The notes below the pieces were generated by a model. It had not been told where the DNA came from, did no database searches, and saw only the letters and a program-made list of their open reading frames with translations. A stretch of DNA of 64,000 bases from Planomicrobium sp. YIM 101495 (GTDB lineage: Bacteria > Bacillota > Bacilli > Bacillales_A > Planococcaceae), in the NCBI RefSeq assembly GCF_009707665.1, contig NZ_WLZW01000005.1:33651-97650 (forward strand). The letters run 5' to 3'. The position numbers were made by a program, and so were the translations under genes. Of this stretch, positions 1 to 8,680 are shown in pieces. Numbering within the stretch: position 1 is the first letter of the stretch; the number at the start of each line of letters is the position of its first letter.

Positions 1-1
1 A

Positions 2-970
2 CAGATTCCGTTCGGCACGGAAGATGGGCGGACCGTCGCGGGCTTTTATGCGACGCGTTCCCACCATATCGTAGACACTGACATTTGCATGATCCAGACA
101 CCGGAAGCGGATGCGATCATGGCCGCTTTGAAAACAAGGCTGCAAGAACTCGGCATCAAGCCGTATGAAGAAGAGACGCACCAAGGTATGCTGCGGCACC
201 TTGTTGTCCGGAAAGGCCGCGCGACCGGTGAAGTGATGGTCGTGCTTGTGACGAAGAAACGGAAATTCCCGCAGGTCGAAGCGGCAATCGAGTTGATCCG
301 TACGATCGTCCCGGAAGCGGTGTCGATCATCCAGAACGTCAACCCTGAGAAGACAAATGTGATTTTCGGAAGCGAAACGCTGACGCTCTGGGGCAAAGAC
401 ATCATCGAAGACCGCATCGGCGACGTGCGTTTCGAGATTTCCGCCCGTTCGTTCTACCAGATCAATCCGGAACAGACGGAAGTGCTGTACAAACAGGCGC
501 TCGATTACGCCGACCTGTCGGGAGACGAAACGGTCATCGATGCGTATTGCGGCATCGGGACGATTTCGCTGTTCCTTGCCCAGAAAGCGAAGCTCGTCAT
601 GGGCGTGGAAATCGTTCCGCAGGCAATCGAAGACGCCAAGCGCAACGCGGAGCTCAACGGCTTCACGAACACGCTGTTCGAAGCCGGTCCGGCTGAACAG
701 GTCATTCCGCGCTGGTTCAAAGAGGGCAAAGTCGCGGACGTCCTTGTCGTGGATCCGCCACGCAAAGGCTGCGACCCGCAGCTGCTCGGGACAATCCTCG
801 GCCAGAAGCCGAAGCGCGTCGTCTACGTCTCGTGCAACCCGGCGACTCTTGCGCGAGACCTGCGCATCCTGGAAGACGGCGGCTACCGCACGCGTGAAGT
901 CCAGCCGGTCGACATGTTCCCGCAGACAACTCATGTCGAGGCCGTCGCCGTTCTGGAGCTGGCAAAATAA
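2..970 (+). CDS. rlmD: 23S rRNA (uracil-5-)-methyltransferase, RlmD/RlmCD type, C-terminal part (5' end outside window)
   Basis: The frame is open from the first bases, so the gene starts upstream; about 322 codons of an expected 450-460 are present. The protein transfers a methyl group from S-adenosylmethionine to C5 of a uracil in 23S rRNA (TrmA family). Visible signatures are the SAM-binding [10 protein letters not shown] segment near base 534, the VVDPPRKG segment, and the catalytic [13 protein letters not shown] block whose Cys is the nucleophile. The Cys in TDIC, near the window start, would be the last ligand of the family iron-sulfur cluster. A second, full-length member lies at 41765-43129, and the two are clearly homologous along their shared length (for example both contain LTLWGKD/HTLWGKD and QPVDMFPQT). 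A hairpin terminator follows at 1003. Which paralogue does which rRNA site cannot be told from sequence. Confidence 0.93.
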   Translation, partial: QIPFGTEDGRTVAGFYATRSHHIVDTDICMIQTPEADAIMAALKTRLQELGIKPYEEETHQGMLRHLVVRKGRATGEVMVVLVTKKRKFPQVEAAIELIRTIVPEAVSIIQNVNPEKTNVIFGSETLTLWGKDIIEDRIGDVRFEISARSFYQINPEQTEVLYKQALDYADLSGDETVIDAYCGIGTISLFLAQKAKLVMGVEIVPQAIEDAKRNAELNGFTNTLFEAGPAEQVIPRWFKEGKVADVLVVDPPRKGCDPQLLGTILGQKPKRVVYVSCNPATLARDLRILEDGGYRTREVQPVDMFPQTTHVEAVAVLELAK

Positions 971-1002
971 ATCATTTTGAAGCAAAACGCATTTTAAGAA
1001 TG

Positions 1003-1061
1003 ATACACCCAGCAATAAGCCGGAGAACATTTTCCGTGCTTGTTGCCGGGTGTATTTTTTT
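1003..1061 (+). terminator. Rho-independent terminator after rlmD
   Basis: ATACACCC at 1003-1010 pairs with GGGTGTAT at 1048-1055, with further partial pairing inside, and runs into a T tract. Confidence 0.75.
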
Positions 1062-1104
1062 GCAGCACTTATACATCTGCATGCCTTTAATCATTTTTTC
1101 ATTA

Positions 1105-1133
1105 TTGAAAAAACTGATTTTGAATGCTATGCT
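1105..1133 (+). promoter_or_regulatory. Sigma-A promoter for the serine hydrolase gene
   Basis: TTGAAA at 1105-1110, a 17-bp spacer, and TATGCT at 1128-1133. It leaves a leader of about 110 nt before the start codon at 1250. Confidence 0.6.
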
Positions 1134-1158
1134 CAAAAAAGCAAAGGGGGAGTGCTTC

Positions 1159-1179
1159 ATGTTCTATTACCAAATGTGA
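1159..1179 (+). CDS. Possible six-residue leader peptide (MFYYQM)
   Basis: In the leader of the hydrolase gene an AAAGGGGGAG purine tract (1143-1152) sits six bases before an ATG that opens a six-codon frame closed by TGA. The spacing and strength of the Shine-Dalgarno-like tract are as good as those of real genes nearby. It could be a leader peptide that senses ribosome stalling, the rest of a decayed gene, or chance. No product can be claimed. Confidence 0.25.
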   Translation: MFYYQM

Positions 1180-1249
1180 AGAGGCTAACTGAGTGTGTTT
1201 CTGAAGATGAATAAAATCTTTGAAAAAACACATTCAGGAGGAATTTAAA

Positions 1250-2275
1250 ATGAACAAACAGATGAATTGGAACAGCGTAGCGGAAAAACAGCAGGAAATT
1301 CAATTTTCGGGGAGCATTTACGTGCGCGAGGGTGATAAGACACTAATGTCTGAGAGCTTCGGCTATGCAAACCGTTCCGAGAAAATAATAAATCAGCCAA
1401 GCACCCGATTTTCGATTGCATCCGGCAGTAAGATATTCACTTCCATTGCCATTTGCCAATTGGTGGAGGAGGGGGCGCTTGCGTTTGATACGAAACTCAG
1501 TGATTGCCTGGATACGGCGTTCCCTCATTTCGATGAGAAGATCACGATTCATCATTTACTGACACATACATCCGGTGTTCCGGATTATTTCGACGAAGAT
1601 GAGATGGACGATTACGAAATGCTTTGGGAAAACCTGCCGATGTACCGGATGCGCAGCGCAAAAGACTTTTTGCCGATGTTCCGGCATGAAGAAATGCAGG
1701 ACAAAGCCGGCAGCGCTTTCGAATACAATAATGCGGGTTATATTCTTCTGGGACTTGTGATCGAACAGATCAGCGGGCTCTGCTTCACTGACTATATCGA
1801 AGAAAAGGTATTCAAGACAGCCGGTATGATGGGTTCGGGGTACTTTTCAATGGATGAACTTCCAGGGGACGTGGCGACCGGTTATATGGAAAAGCCTGAC
1901 GGTGGATGGAAATCGAATATTTATTCCCTGCCTGTAAAAGGCGGTCCCGACGGAGGAGCCTATGTTACGGCAGCTGATATGGGAAGCTTTTGGGGAGCGT
2001 TGATGAGCGGCCGGCTGCTGTCGGAAGGAATGGCTCGCCTGTTGCTGGCTCCACGGGAAAACGTTACGGAAGATATCTTTTATGGTTACGGCGGGTATAT
2101 GGAATCGGACGGGGAGGACGTCGTGAAATATATTCAAATGGGATATGATCCCGGCGTGAATTACCGTTCCGTGCATTACCCGGACCGGGACCTCACCATC
2201 GTCGTTTGCTCAAACCATTCAGAAGGCGCCTATGAGATGCTCAAGGAACTGGAAAGTTTAACAATGGATAAATAA
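1250..2275 (+). CDS. Serine hydrolase of the beta-lactamase / PBP4* (class C-like) family
   Basis: A 341-residue protein with the penicillin-binding-protein/beta-lactamase fold. The SxxK motif is S58-G-S-K61 (S58 the likely nucleophile) and the YxN motif is Y159-N-N161; the third motif is degenerate, with MGYDPG where HxG is usual. No signal peptide is visible, so it is probably cytoplasmic and more likely an esterase or peptidase than a drug-inactivating lactamase. A TTG 30 bases upstream is in frame, but the AGGAGG at 1236-1241 lies eight bases before the ATG at 1250, which decides the start. It is a single-gene unit with its own promoter and terminator. The true substrate is unknown. Confidence 0.85.
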   Translation: MNKQMNWNSVAEKQQEIQFSGSIYVREGDKTLMSESFGYANRSEKIINQPSTRFSIASGSKIFTSIAICQLVEEGALAFDTKLSDCLDTAFPHFDEKITIHHLLTHTSGVPDYFDEDEMDDYEMLWENLPMYRMRSAKDFLPMFRHEEMQDKAGSAFEYNNAGYILLGLVIEQISGLCFTDYIEEKVFKTAGMMGSGYFSMDELPGDVATGYMEKPDGGWKSNIYSLPVKGGPDGGAYVTAADMGSFWGALMSGRLLSEGMARLLLAPRENVTEDIFYGYGGYMESDGEDVVKYIQMGYDPGVNYRSVHYPDRDLTIVVCSNHSEGAYEMLKELESLTMDK

Positions 2276-2281
2276 GATGTG

Positions 2282-2316
2282 AAGAAGGGCCGATTCTGTG
2301 ATTGGCCCTTCTTTTC
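2282..2316 (+). terminator. Rho-independent terminator after the serine hydrolase gene
   Basis: AAGAAGGGCC at 2282-2291 pairs perfectly with GGCCCTTCTT at 2304-2313 and is followed by T residues. Confidence 0.85.
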
Positions 2317-2351
2317 CTTTGCTCAAAGTGATTTTTAAAAAGCAGAAACGG

Positions 2352-2398
2352 ACGGACCCCAGTCATCGCACATCGCGACGGCTGGGGGTCCGTTTTTG
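2352..2398. terminator. Second hairpin terminator between the hydrolase and the bce-like operon
   Basis: ACGGACCCC (from 2352) pairs with GGGGGTCCGT (to 2393) and is followed by five T residues. It insulates the downstream operon. Confidence 0.65.
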
Positions 2399-2506
2399 CT
2401 TTTCCAACGTTGCAACAATGTAACGTTAATCAAACCTAAAGCGATATGTGGAATCCCGCGGGCTTGCTAAACTGAAAACAGGAAAACAAACGAGGAGGAA
2501 ATCAAA

Positions 2507-2944
2507 ATGAAAAAAACAGAAGCAAAAAAAATCGTATTGGCAATCGCGGGCGCACTCGCTTTGGGGACAGGGGCTTTCTTCGGCTATGAATATGTGACGG
2601 AACCGAAAATCGTGGATGCGGTCATTTCAACGGATATCGATGCGGAAGGCAAGCCGGTCGATATCGCGGAAGTGGTTGCGCCGGGAGACACGGTCTATGT
2701 GTCGGGTGAAAGAAACCGTTTCTGGATCAACGAAGCGGAAGTCGTTTGGTATAAAGGGGAAATCGAAACGAAAAACAGGATCCAGGTTGAAGAAGGAGTG
2801 CCTGTCAGTGACGCCGGCTATTTCACTTCCGAGCTGAACGTTCCGGAAGGCCTTGAAGAAGGGCAATACGGTGCGACGATTTATGTGGACGGGAAAAAAA
2901 TCATCGAAACGAAAATCGAATTCGAAGTCGAAGGACAGAATTGA
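2507..2944 (+). CDS. Small membrane-anchored extracytoplasmic protein upstream of a BceAB-type transporter
   Basis: A 145-residue protein of unknown family. Residues 1-8 are lysine-rich, residues 9-27 form one hydrophobic segment (signal anchor or uncleaved signal; no lipobox Cys), and the remaining ~115 residues are hydrophilic and acidic and would lie outside the cell. The tail contains beta-strand-like stretches and a VYVDGKK-like hairpin. AGGAGG at 2493-2498 precedes the ATG by eight bases. It ends 49 bp before the ABC ATPase gene and is probably co-transcribed, so an accessory or sensing role for the transporter is the natural inference. No homologue is recognised. Confidence 0.75.
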   Translation: MKKTEAKKIVLAIAGALALGTGAFFGYEYVTEPKIVDAVISTDIDAEGKPVDIAEVVAPGDTVYVSGERNRFWINEAEVVWYKGEIETKNRIQVEEGVPVSDAGYFTSELNVPEGLEEGQYGATIYVDGKKIIETKIEFEVEGQN

Positions 2945-2993
2945 TGCGCCGGAACGGGCAGGGCAATCCGGATAAAAGAGCAGGAGGCGGACC

Positions 2994-3770
2994 ATGGAAA
3001 CGATACTGAGCGTCGAAAAGATTGAAAAATATTACGGTAATAAAGGCAAAAAAGGGAACATCACAAAAGCGATGGATGACATCAGCTTCCAGGTGAAGGA
3101 AGGGGAGTTCGTCGGCATCATGGGTCCGTCAGGCAGCGGCAAAACGACGCTTCTGAACTGCATTTCGACGATCGACCATGTCACCACGGGAAAGATCATC
3201 ATCAATGGACAAGATGTCACCGGATTGAAGAAAAAGGCGCTCGAAACGTTCAGGCGCGACGAATTGGGCTTCATCTTCCAGGATTTCAACCTGCTGGACA
3301 CCTTGACGGCTTATGAAAACATCGCGCTCGCCTTGACGATCCAGAAGAGGGGAGAGACCGAGATCGATTCTATGATCCAAAAGGTCGCGGAGAAACTCGG
3401 CATCACCGAAATTCTCGGAAATTACCCGTTTCAATTGTCGGGCGGGCAAAAGCAGCGGGTGGCGAGTGCGCGTGCCATTGTCACGGAGCCATCTCTGATT
3501 CTGGCGGACGAGCCGACGGGTGCGCTCGATTCCAAATCGTCCAATATGTTATTGGAGTCGTTTGAAAAACTGAACCAGGAATTCGGCTCGACGATCCTGA
3601 TGGTCACACACGATTCCTTCACGGCAAGCTATGCCAACCGGATCCTGTTCATCAAAGACGGCAGGATCTTCAATGAGTTGGTGCGCGGGAATGATACGAG
3701 AAAGCAATTTTTCAATAAAATCATCGAGGTAGTGGCTTTGCTTGGAGGCGATGTCGGGAATGTTCTCTAA
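2994..3770 (+). CDS. ABC transporter ATP-binding protein, BceA / antimicrobial-peptide exporter type
   Basis: A 258-residue ATPase that powers the permease encoded directly downstream. The Walker A motif GPSGSGKTT is at residues 44-52, the Q-loop at FQDF (about 96), the signature LSGGQKQR at 148-155, and Walker B LILADEP at 168-174 with catalytic E173. Overall sequence and partner match the BceAB/YxdLM family, which frees lipid II-type targets from bacitracin-like peptides. AGGAGG at 2982-2987 gives a six-base spacing. The coding region overlaps the permease start by 11 bp, so translation is coupled. Family members usually lie beside a BceRS two-component system, but none is present within the flanking genes. 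Confidence 0.93.
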   Translation: METILSVEKIEKYYGNKGKKGNITKAMDDISFQVKEGEFVGIMGPSGSGKTTLLNCISTIDHVTTGKIIINGQDVTGLKKKALETFRRDELGFIFQDFNLLDTLTAYENIALALTIQKRGETEIDSMIQKVAEKLGITEILGNYPFQLSGGQKQRVASARAIVTEPSLILADEPTGALDSKSSNMLLESFEKLNQEFGSTILMVTHDSFTASYANRILFIKDGRIFNELVRGNDTRKQFFNKIIEVVALLGGDVGNVL

Positions 3771-5766
3771 AATTGCAATCAATAACGTCAAAAGAAGTTT
3801 CCGAGATTACGCGATTTACTTTTTAACGCTGACACTCGGGGTCTGCATCTTTTACAGTTTCAATTCCATCGAATCGCAGGGAGCGATCCAGGAATTTAGC
3901 AAAAGCCCGGACTTCAAGCTATCCATGCAATTGAGCTTGGCCGCTGCATCGGTCTTCGTCTCCTTCGTGCTGGGCGGGCTTGTGATTTTCGCCAATAACT
4001 TCCTGATCAAAAAGCGCAAGAAAGAATTGGGCATTTATATGACTCTGGGCATGCCGAAAGGGAAGATCTCGCAGATCCTGATCTTCGAGAGCCTGCTGAT
4101 CGGCGTGCTGTCGCTCGCAGCGGGGCTGGGGCTGGGTGTCCTCGTTTCGCAGAGCCTGTCAATCGTCACTTCGAGCATCCTGTCGGTGAATGTGGACACG
4201 TTCGAATTCGTCTTTTCGCCGGACGCCATGTGGAAATCGATCCTTTATTTCGGTGTCATTTTCGTGGTCGTCATGCTCTTCAATCAATTCACCGTCTCCA
4301 AATACAAATTGATCGACCTCCTGAACGCGGCGAAAAAGAACGAGAACGTAAAGCTGAAAAATCCGTTCACTTCGTTTCTGCTGTTTCTTTTTTCGGGAGC
4401 ATTGCTGGGCTTTGCCTATTCACGGGCGCTGAAGGACGGATTGAACGCCAGCAACCCGGATCTCGTGCTGACCATCGTACTAGGCGTCGCCGGAACATTG
4501 TTCTTCTTTTTCAGCCTGTCGAGCTTCTTTGTCCAGCTCGTGCAGAGGAACAAACGCGTCTACTTCAAAGGCATCAACATTTTTGTGCTGCGGCAATTGA
4601 ATAATAAAATCAATACGAATTTCTTTTCCATGACGGTCATGTGCCTGTTGCTGTTTCTGACCATCACGCTCATTTTCACGTCGTTCGACCTGAAAGGGAC
4701 GATCGATGAAACGACGGTCACCGACGCGCCTTTCGATGCATCGGCATTCCTTTTCGTCGATGAGGAGAGCGAAAACCCTGCAGAAATCGAGATCGAAGCA
4801 TATTTGAATGAAATCGACTTCGCATTCGATGCCCCTGCAGAACATGCTTTCTACAGTGAATACGAATTGGACATGACGACCGTCGAGCTGCTTGCGGCGC
4901 ATCTGAGCGGGCAGGAGAAGCTCGGGATGCAGGCCGATTATATGGATAATGCCATCACGGCGGTCAAAGCGGCGGACTATAACGAAATGCAGCGGATCAA
5001 AGGGCAGGATCCAGTCCAGCTGGGGGAAGACGAAGTGTTGATCGTCTCCAATTTCCACGAAACGAATGACGCGCTGACGTCGTTTCTGGACGGCGGCGAC
5101 AAAGTGATGCTCCAGGGCCGTGAGTATGCGGTCAAAAACAGCGCGCCCATCGAAGAGAACCTGAAAATCAACGGCTACAGCAATTTCTTCCACTTGATTC
5201 TTCCGGACAGTTTCGACGGGGAGCTGAGATTGATCCACACCGGCTTCAATGTCGTCTATGACGAAGCCGCCCGTGAAGAAGCGGAAGAGACATTTTCCGA
5301 CCTGTTCTATGCGATGGACCGGGACGAATTCCGGGGGATTTCACCGGCTCTGGTCATCGGCGCGACATTGGACCAGGAAAACAACCGAGCGGTCGGAGCA
5401 ATGGCGATCATCGTGTTCCTCGGCCTGTTCATGGGGCTTATCTTCATCATTTCCAGCGCAACGGTGATGGCGCTGCAGCAATTATCGGATGCAAGCGACA
5501 GCCTGGAACGCTACCGGTCGCTGCGGAAAATCGGTGTCACAGAGAAGATGATCAATGGCGCGATCCTGAAGCAATGCCTGATCTACTTCCTCGTGCCGTT
5601 GAGCCTGGCGATCGTCCATTCCATCGTCGGCATCAGTTCTATCGAACAGATCATGCAATTCCATTACGAGAGCATTCTCTTCAGCATCCTGCCGCTCGTA
5701 CTGATTTACAGCGGGTATTTCTATGCCACGTATGCGGGAGTCAAAAATATCGTCAAGAGCAATTGA
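3760..5766 (+). CDS. ABC transporter permease, BceB / FtsX-like, with large extracellular domain
   Basis: A 668-residue membrane protein with the BceB architecture: an N-terminal helix followed by a first FtsX-like block (residues ~50-290), a large acidic extracellular domain of about 200 residues (roughly 320-540), and a C-terminal block of three membrane helices. In this family the extracellular domain binds the peptide and signals to a histidine kinase. Start choice: GGAGG at 3744-3748 lies 11 bases before the ATG at 3760; an in-frame TTG at 3742 and an ATG at 3751 are too close to the ribosome site. The KKRKKELGIYMTLGM segment after the second helix is typical. The kinase partner, if any, is not encoded here. 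Confidence 0.92.
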   Translation: MFSKIAINNVKRSFRDYAIYFLTLTLGVCIFYSFNSIESQGAIQEFSKSPDFKLSMQLSLAAASVFVSFVLGGLVIFANNFLIKKRKKELGIYMTLGMPKGKISQILIFESLLIGVLSLAAGLGLGVLVSQSLSIVTSSILSVNVDTFEFVFSPDAMWKSILYFGVIFVVVMLFNQFTVSKYKLIDLLNAAKKNENVKLKNPFTSFLLFLFSGALLGFAYSRALKDGLNASNPDLVLTIVLGVAGTLFFFFSLSSFFVQLVQRNKRVYFKGINIFVLRQLNNKINTNFFSMTVMCLLLFLTITLIFTSFDLKGTIDETTVTDAPFDASAFLFVDEESENPAEIEIEAYLNEIDFAFDAPAEHAFYSEYELDMTTVELLAAHLSGQEKLGMQADYMDNAITAVKAADYNEMQRIKGQDPVQLGEDEVLIVSNFHETNDALTSFLDGGDKVMLQGREYAVKNSAPIEENLKINGYSNFFHLILPDSFDGELRLIHTGFNVVYDEAAREEAEETFSDLFYAMDRDEFRGISPALVIGATLDQENNRAVGAMAIIVFLGLFMGLIFIISSATVMALQQLSDASDSLERYRSLRKIGVTEKMINGAILKQCLIYFLVPLSLAIVHSIVGISSIEQIMQFHYESILFSILPLVLIYSGYFYATYAGVKNIVKSN

Positions 5767-5779
5767 CGGAGGACGGGGC

Positions 5780-5818
5780 GGCCCGGAAAGTCAGGAATAC
5801 GGCTTTCCGGACCTTCCT
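5780..5818 (+). terminator. Terminator after the bce-like operon
   Basis: GGCCCGGAAAG at 5780-5790 pairs with CTTTCCGGACC at 5803-5813, followed by TTCCTTTTG. Confidence 0.7.
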
Positions 5819-5905
5819 TTTGTGTGGGGAGTGACTTTGGATGTCATCTCCGCCGAAAAATGCTAAAATATCTTTTCGAAGAGAACGAGAGGATTGAATA
5901 GCGAA

Positions 5906-6880
5906 ATGAAAGAGAATTTCTGGAAGGACTTGCCGAAGCCGTTTTTCGTGCTGGCACCGATGGAGGACGTGACGGATGTTGTGTTCCGCCACGTAATCCA
6001 AAAAGCGGGAAGTCCCGACGTGTATTTTACAGAGTTTACGAATACGGAAAGTTACTGCCATCCGGAAGGACAAAAGAGCGTCCGTGGACGTCTTGTGTTC
6101 ACGGAAGATGAGCAGCCGATCGTTGCGCACATTTGGGGAGACAAGCCTGAGCATTTCCGCGAGATGAGCATCGGGATGGCCGAACTTGGCTTCAAGGGCA
6201 TCGATTTGAACATGGGCTGTCCGGTGCCGAACGTGGCGACGCGCGGCAAAGGAAGCGGATTGATTCTCCGGCCGGAAGTGGCTGCGGAAATCATCCAGGC
6301 CGCCAAAGCTGGAGGCCTGCCGGTGAGTGTCAAGACGCGCCTCGGGTACTCGGAACTGGAAGAGTGGGAAGCGTGGCTGACGCATATTTTCGAGCAGGAC
6401 ATTGCGAACTTGTCGATCCACTTACGGACGCGGAAAGAGATGAGCCAGGCGGATGCGCACTGGGAAATGATTCCGCAGATCAAGGAATTGCGTGACCGGA
6501 TCGCACCGGATACCCTCCTGACGATCAATGGGGATATTCCGGACCGGACAGTCGGGCTGGAACTTGCTGAGAAATACGGCATCGACGGCGTGATGATCGG
6601 CCGCGGCGTGTTCAAGAACCCGTTCGCGTTCGAGAAAGAGCCGCGTGAGCATTCGAGCAAAGAGCTGCTTGATTTGCTCCGGCTGCAGCTGGATCTGCAC
6701 GATCACTTCATCGAAGAGATTCCACGTTCGGTGACGGGACTTCACCGCTTCTTCAAAATTTACGTCAAAGGTTTCCGCGGAGCGGGCGAGCTGCGCAATC
6801 AGTTGATGAATACGCGTTCCACTGACGAAGTGCGTGCGCTGATCGATGCGTTCGAACAAGAGAACGGTGCAATTGAATAA
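5906..6880 (+). CDS. dus: tRNA dihydrouridine synthase (Dus family)
   Basis: A 324-residue flavoenzyme that reduces uridine to dihydrouridine in tRNA. It has the FMN-binding barrel start [11 protein letters not shown] (residues 14-24), [11 protein letters not shown] with the likely catalytic C105, VKTRLGY, and [13 protein letters not shown] that closes the phosphate site. An in-frame TTG at 5894 is one base from the GAGAGG ribosome site, so the ATG at 5906 is preferred, though the spacing (13) is long and the start is not certain. It is a single gene with a strong terminator. Which uridines it modifies cannot be read from sequence. Confidence 0.92.
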   Translation: MKENFWKDLPKPFFVLAPMEDVTDVVFRHVIQKAGSPDVYFTEFTNTESYCHPEGQKSVRGRLVFTEDEQPIVAHIWGDKPEHFREMSIGMAELGFKGIDLNMGCPVPNVATRGKGSGLILRPEVAAEIIQAAKAGGLPVSVKTRLGYSELEEWEAWLTHIFEQDIANLSIHLRTRKEMSQADAHWEMIPQIKELRDRIAPDTLLTINGDIPDRTVGLELAEKYGIDGVMIGRGVFKNPFAFEKEPREHSSKELLDLLRLQLDLHDHFIEEIPRSVTGLHRFFKIYVKGFRGAGELRNQLMNTRSTDEVRALIDAFEQENGAIE

Positions 6881-6892
6881 AGTGATTTAAGA

Positions 6893-6929
6893 AAGCTGAT
6901 CCGGCATTATAGCCGGGTCAGCTTTTTTT
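6893..6929 (+). terminator. Terminator after dus
   Basis: AAGCTGATCCGGC pairs with GCCGGGTCAGCTT and is followed by seven T residues. Confidence 0.88.
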
Positions 6930-6956
6930 CGCTTAGTGCTGCGTAGTGGTTTGGAT

Positions 6957-6962
6957 TATAAT
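6957..6962 (+). promoter_or_regulatory. Candidate -10 element of the four-gene unknown operon
   Basis: A perfect TATAAT lies 33 bp before the first start codon. The -35 region (TTAGTG at 6933, spacing 18) is weak. Confidence 0.45.
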
Positions 6963-6994
6963 TGGAGTAATCAGAAAGAAAGAGGGCGATGCGT

Positions 6995-8116
6995 ATGGCG
7001 GTCGAATATGTGAAAGAGGTCAAGGAGTTACTGGCGTGCGTTGATTTCGGAGCGATTTGGGATGATTTCCGCGCGGTGCCGTTTGCCATTTACGATGAGC
7101 GGGAATTCTTCCTCAGTGAAGATCTCCGGCCAAGCCTTGACGTTTCGGATGCGGGCGACGGTGTTTACCGCGGCAAGGTCGATGAGCGATTCGCCGGAAA
7201 CACCGCGGCGCAAATCGGAGATCACGTGTTGGCGATCTGGGATGCATCAACGATCGGCGAATATAGCAGGACACAACTGGCGGCGTATTTGGCGCACGAA
7301 ATGTTCCATGCGCATCAATTCGCTTACAGGGAAAAGCGTTTTCCGAATGAATTGCTCGGCGCGGCGTACCCACTGACGGTCGAGAACTTGCATCTGCGGT
7401 TCATTGAACGGGAGTTTTTGCTAGGTGCTTGTACCGCGGGGACGGAGGAAGAAAAACGGGAAGCGCTGTCCATATTTTTTGCGTTGCGCAAGGAGCGGGA
7501 GCGATTGATCGGCGAATTCCTCGCATATGAAAAAGCGGTGGAATCGGTGGAAGGAACGGCGGTCTATGTGGAATACCGAAGTTTTGTGCAGCTGCAGGAT
7601 TCTCCGGTGCCGGTCGAAAAGTATCTTGCGGATTACCGGAACACGGACAAGGAACAATTGAAAATACGTGGCGCCACATACAGCCAGGGGATGCTGCTCG
7701 CACTACTGGCGGATGCCTTGTTGGGAGACTGGAAGGCTGACTTTGTAAAAGACAGCGCGTTCTTGAGTGATTTCTTGGAGCAGCGGTTGACGCTATCGAA
7801 ACCGGAGCTTGATGTAGAGTCATTAAAAGAAAAGCTTTTGGCGGAGAAGGAGGGATTCTCCGCCAGTATTGCCGAATGGGAGCGTGAACGCGATGAAGCC
7901 TTTGCTGCTTTCGAGCGTCATAAAGGACTATGCCGGATCGAAGGCGCTGTAAAAGTGAAGGGCATCGATCCGATGAATTTACTGAAGCGCGGCGACGAAG
8001 TGATCCACCGGAATTTCCTGAAGATCGACCGCGGGAATGGCGTTGAACTGCTGGAAGGCCCGTTGAAGGCGAAAATCGGCGACAGCTTGTTCGATGTGAA
8101 ATGGATTGAATGGTGA
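6995..8116 (+). CDS. Uncharacterised protein with HExxH zinc-metallopeptidase-like motif
   Basis: A 373-residue cytoplasmic protein of no recognised family. The segment LAAYLAHEMFHAHQF contains H101-E102-x-x-H105, the zinc-binding motif of gluzincin/metzincin-type peptidases, inside a predicted helix; a glutamate third ligand may lie in ENLHLRFIEREF further on. There is no signal peptide. AGAGGG at 6981-6986 is eight bases before the ATG at 6995 and too near the ATG at 6989. It is the first gene of a tight four-gene operon with a Nudix hydrolase and two hypothetical genes. Whether it is an active peptidase is inference. Confidence 0.75.
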   Translation: MAVEYVKEVKELLACVDFGAIWDDFRAVPFAIYDEREFFLSEDLRPSLDVSDAGDGVYRGKVDERFAGNTAAQIGDHVLAIWDASTIGEYSRTQLAAYLAHEMFHAHQFAYREKRFPNELLGAAYPLTVENLHLRFIEREFLLGACTAGTEEEKREALSIFFALRKERERLIGEFLAYEKAVESVEGTAVYVEYRSFVQLQDSPVPVEKYLADYRNTDKEQLKIRGATYSQGMLLALLADALLGDWKADFVKDSAFLSDFLEQRLTLSKPELDVESLKEKLLAEKEGFSASIAEWERERDEAFAAFERHKGLCRIEGAVKVKGIDPMNLLKRGDEVIHRNFLKIDRGNGVELLEGPLKAKIGDSLFDVKWIEW

Positions 8117-8140
8117 GGAATGAAAAGGGATGGGTGACTG

Positions 8141-8662
8141 ATGGAAATTTGGGAAGTATACGATAAGGAACGGAAGAAGACCGGCCGGACGATGAGGCGC
8201 GGCGACGGGATTGCGGAAGGTGACTATCATCTTGTCATTCACGTTTGTGTTTTCAACAGTAAGGGAGAGATGCTGATTCAGCAGCGGCAGCCGTTCAAGG
8301 AAGGATGGTCGAATCTGTGGGATTTGACTGCAGGCGGCAGTGCAATCCAGGGCGATACGAGCCAAGCCGCGGCGGAGCGGGAGTTGCTGGAAGAAGTCGG
8401 AATCAAAGTGGATCTGGAAAATGTACGTCCGCATTTCACAATCAATTTTGAACGCGGGTTCGACGATATTTATTTGGTTGAAATGGAAGTGGACACTGGG
8501 ACGTTAACACTCCAGTACGAGGAAGTCCAAGCAGTGAAATGGGCTTCCAGACAGGAAATTCTCGCCATGATCGAAAGCGGTCTGTTCCTGCCGTATTATC
8601 CATCTTTGATTGACTTGCTGTTTGCGAGCCGGAGAGGGTATGGCTGTTTGCAAGTACATTAA
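8141..8662 (+). CDS. Nudix hydrolase (IPP-isomerase-like subgroup)
   Basis: A 173-residue protein with a Nudix box spanning residues 66-88 (consensus GX5EX7REUXEEXGU); the first conserved Glu is replaced by Asp (GSAIQGD), while REL-LEEVGI is intact. The N-terminal WEVYDKERKKTGRTMRRG is typical of the subgroup that resembles isopentenyl-diphosphate isomerase and acts on nucleoside-diphosphate-linked substrates. It lies 24 bp after the HExxH gene and 18 bp before the next gene. The substrate is unknown. Confidence 0.88.
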   Translation: MEIWEVYDKERKKTGRTMRRGDGIAEGDYHLVIHVCVFNSKGEMLIQQRQPFKEGWSNLWDLTAGGSAIQGDTSQAAAERELLEEVGIKVDLENVRPHFTINFERGFDDIYLVEMEVDTGTLTLQYEEVQAVKWASRQEILAMIESGLFLPYYPSLIDLLFASRRGYGCLQVH

Positions 8663-8680
8663 GCGGAAGCAGGTGTCAAT

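Noticed and set aside
1250..2275. Calling the serine hydrolase a resistance beta-lactamase
   Set aside because: No signal peptide and a degenerate third motif; the family includes many esterases and peptidases.
4480..5238. Long minus-strand frame of 252 codons inside the BceB gene
   Set aside because: It is antisense to a clear membrane-protein gene, rich in Arg/His/Gln, and has no ribosome site; a shadow of the real gene.
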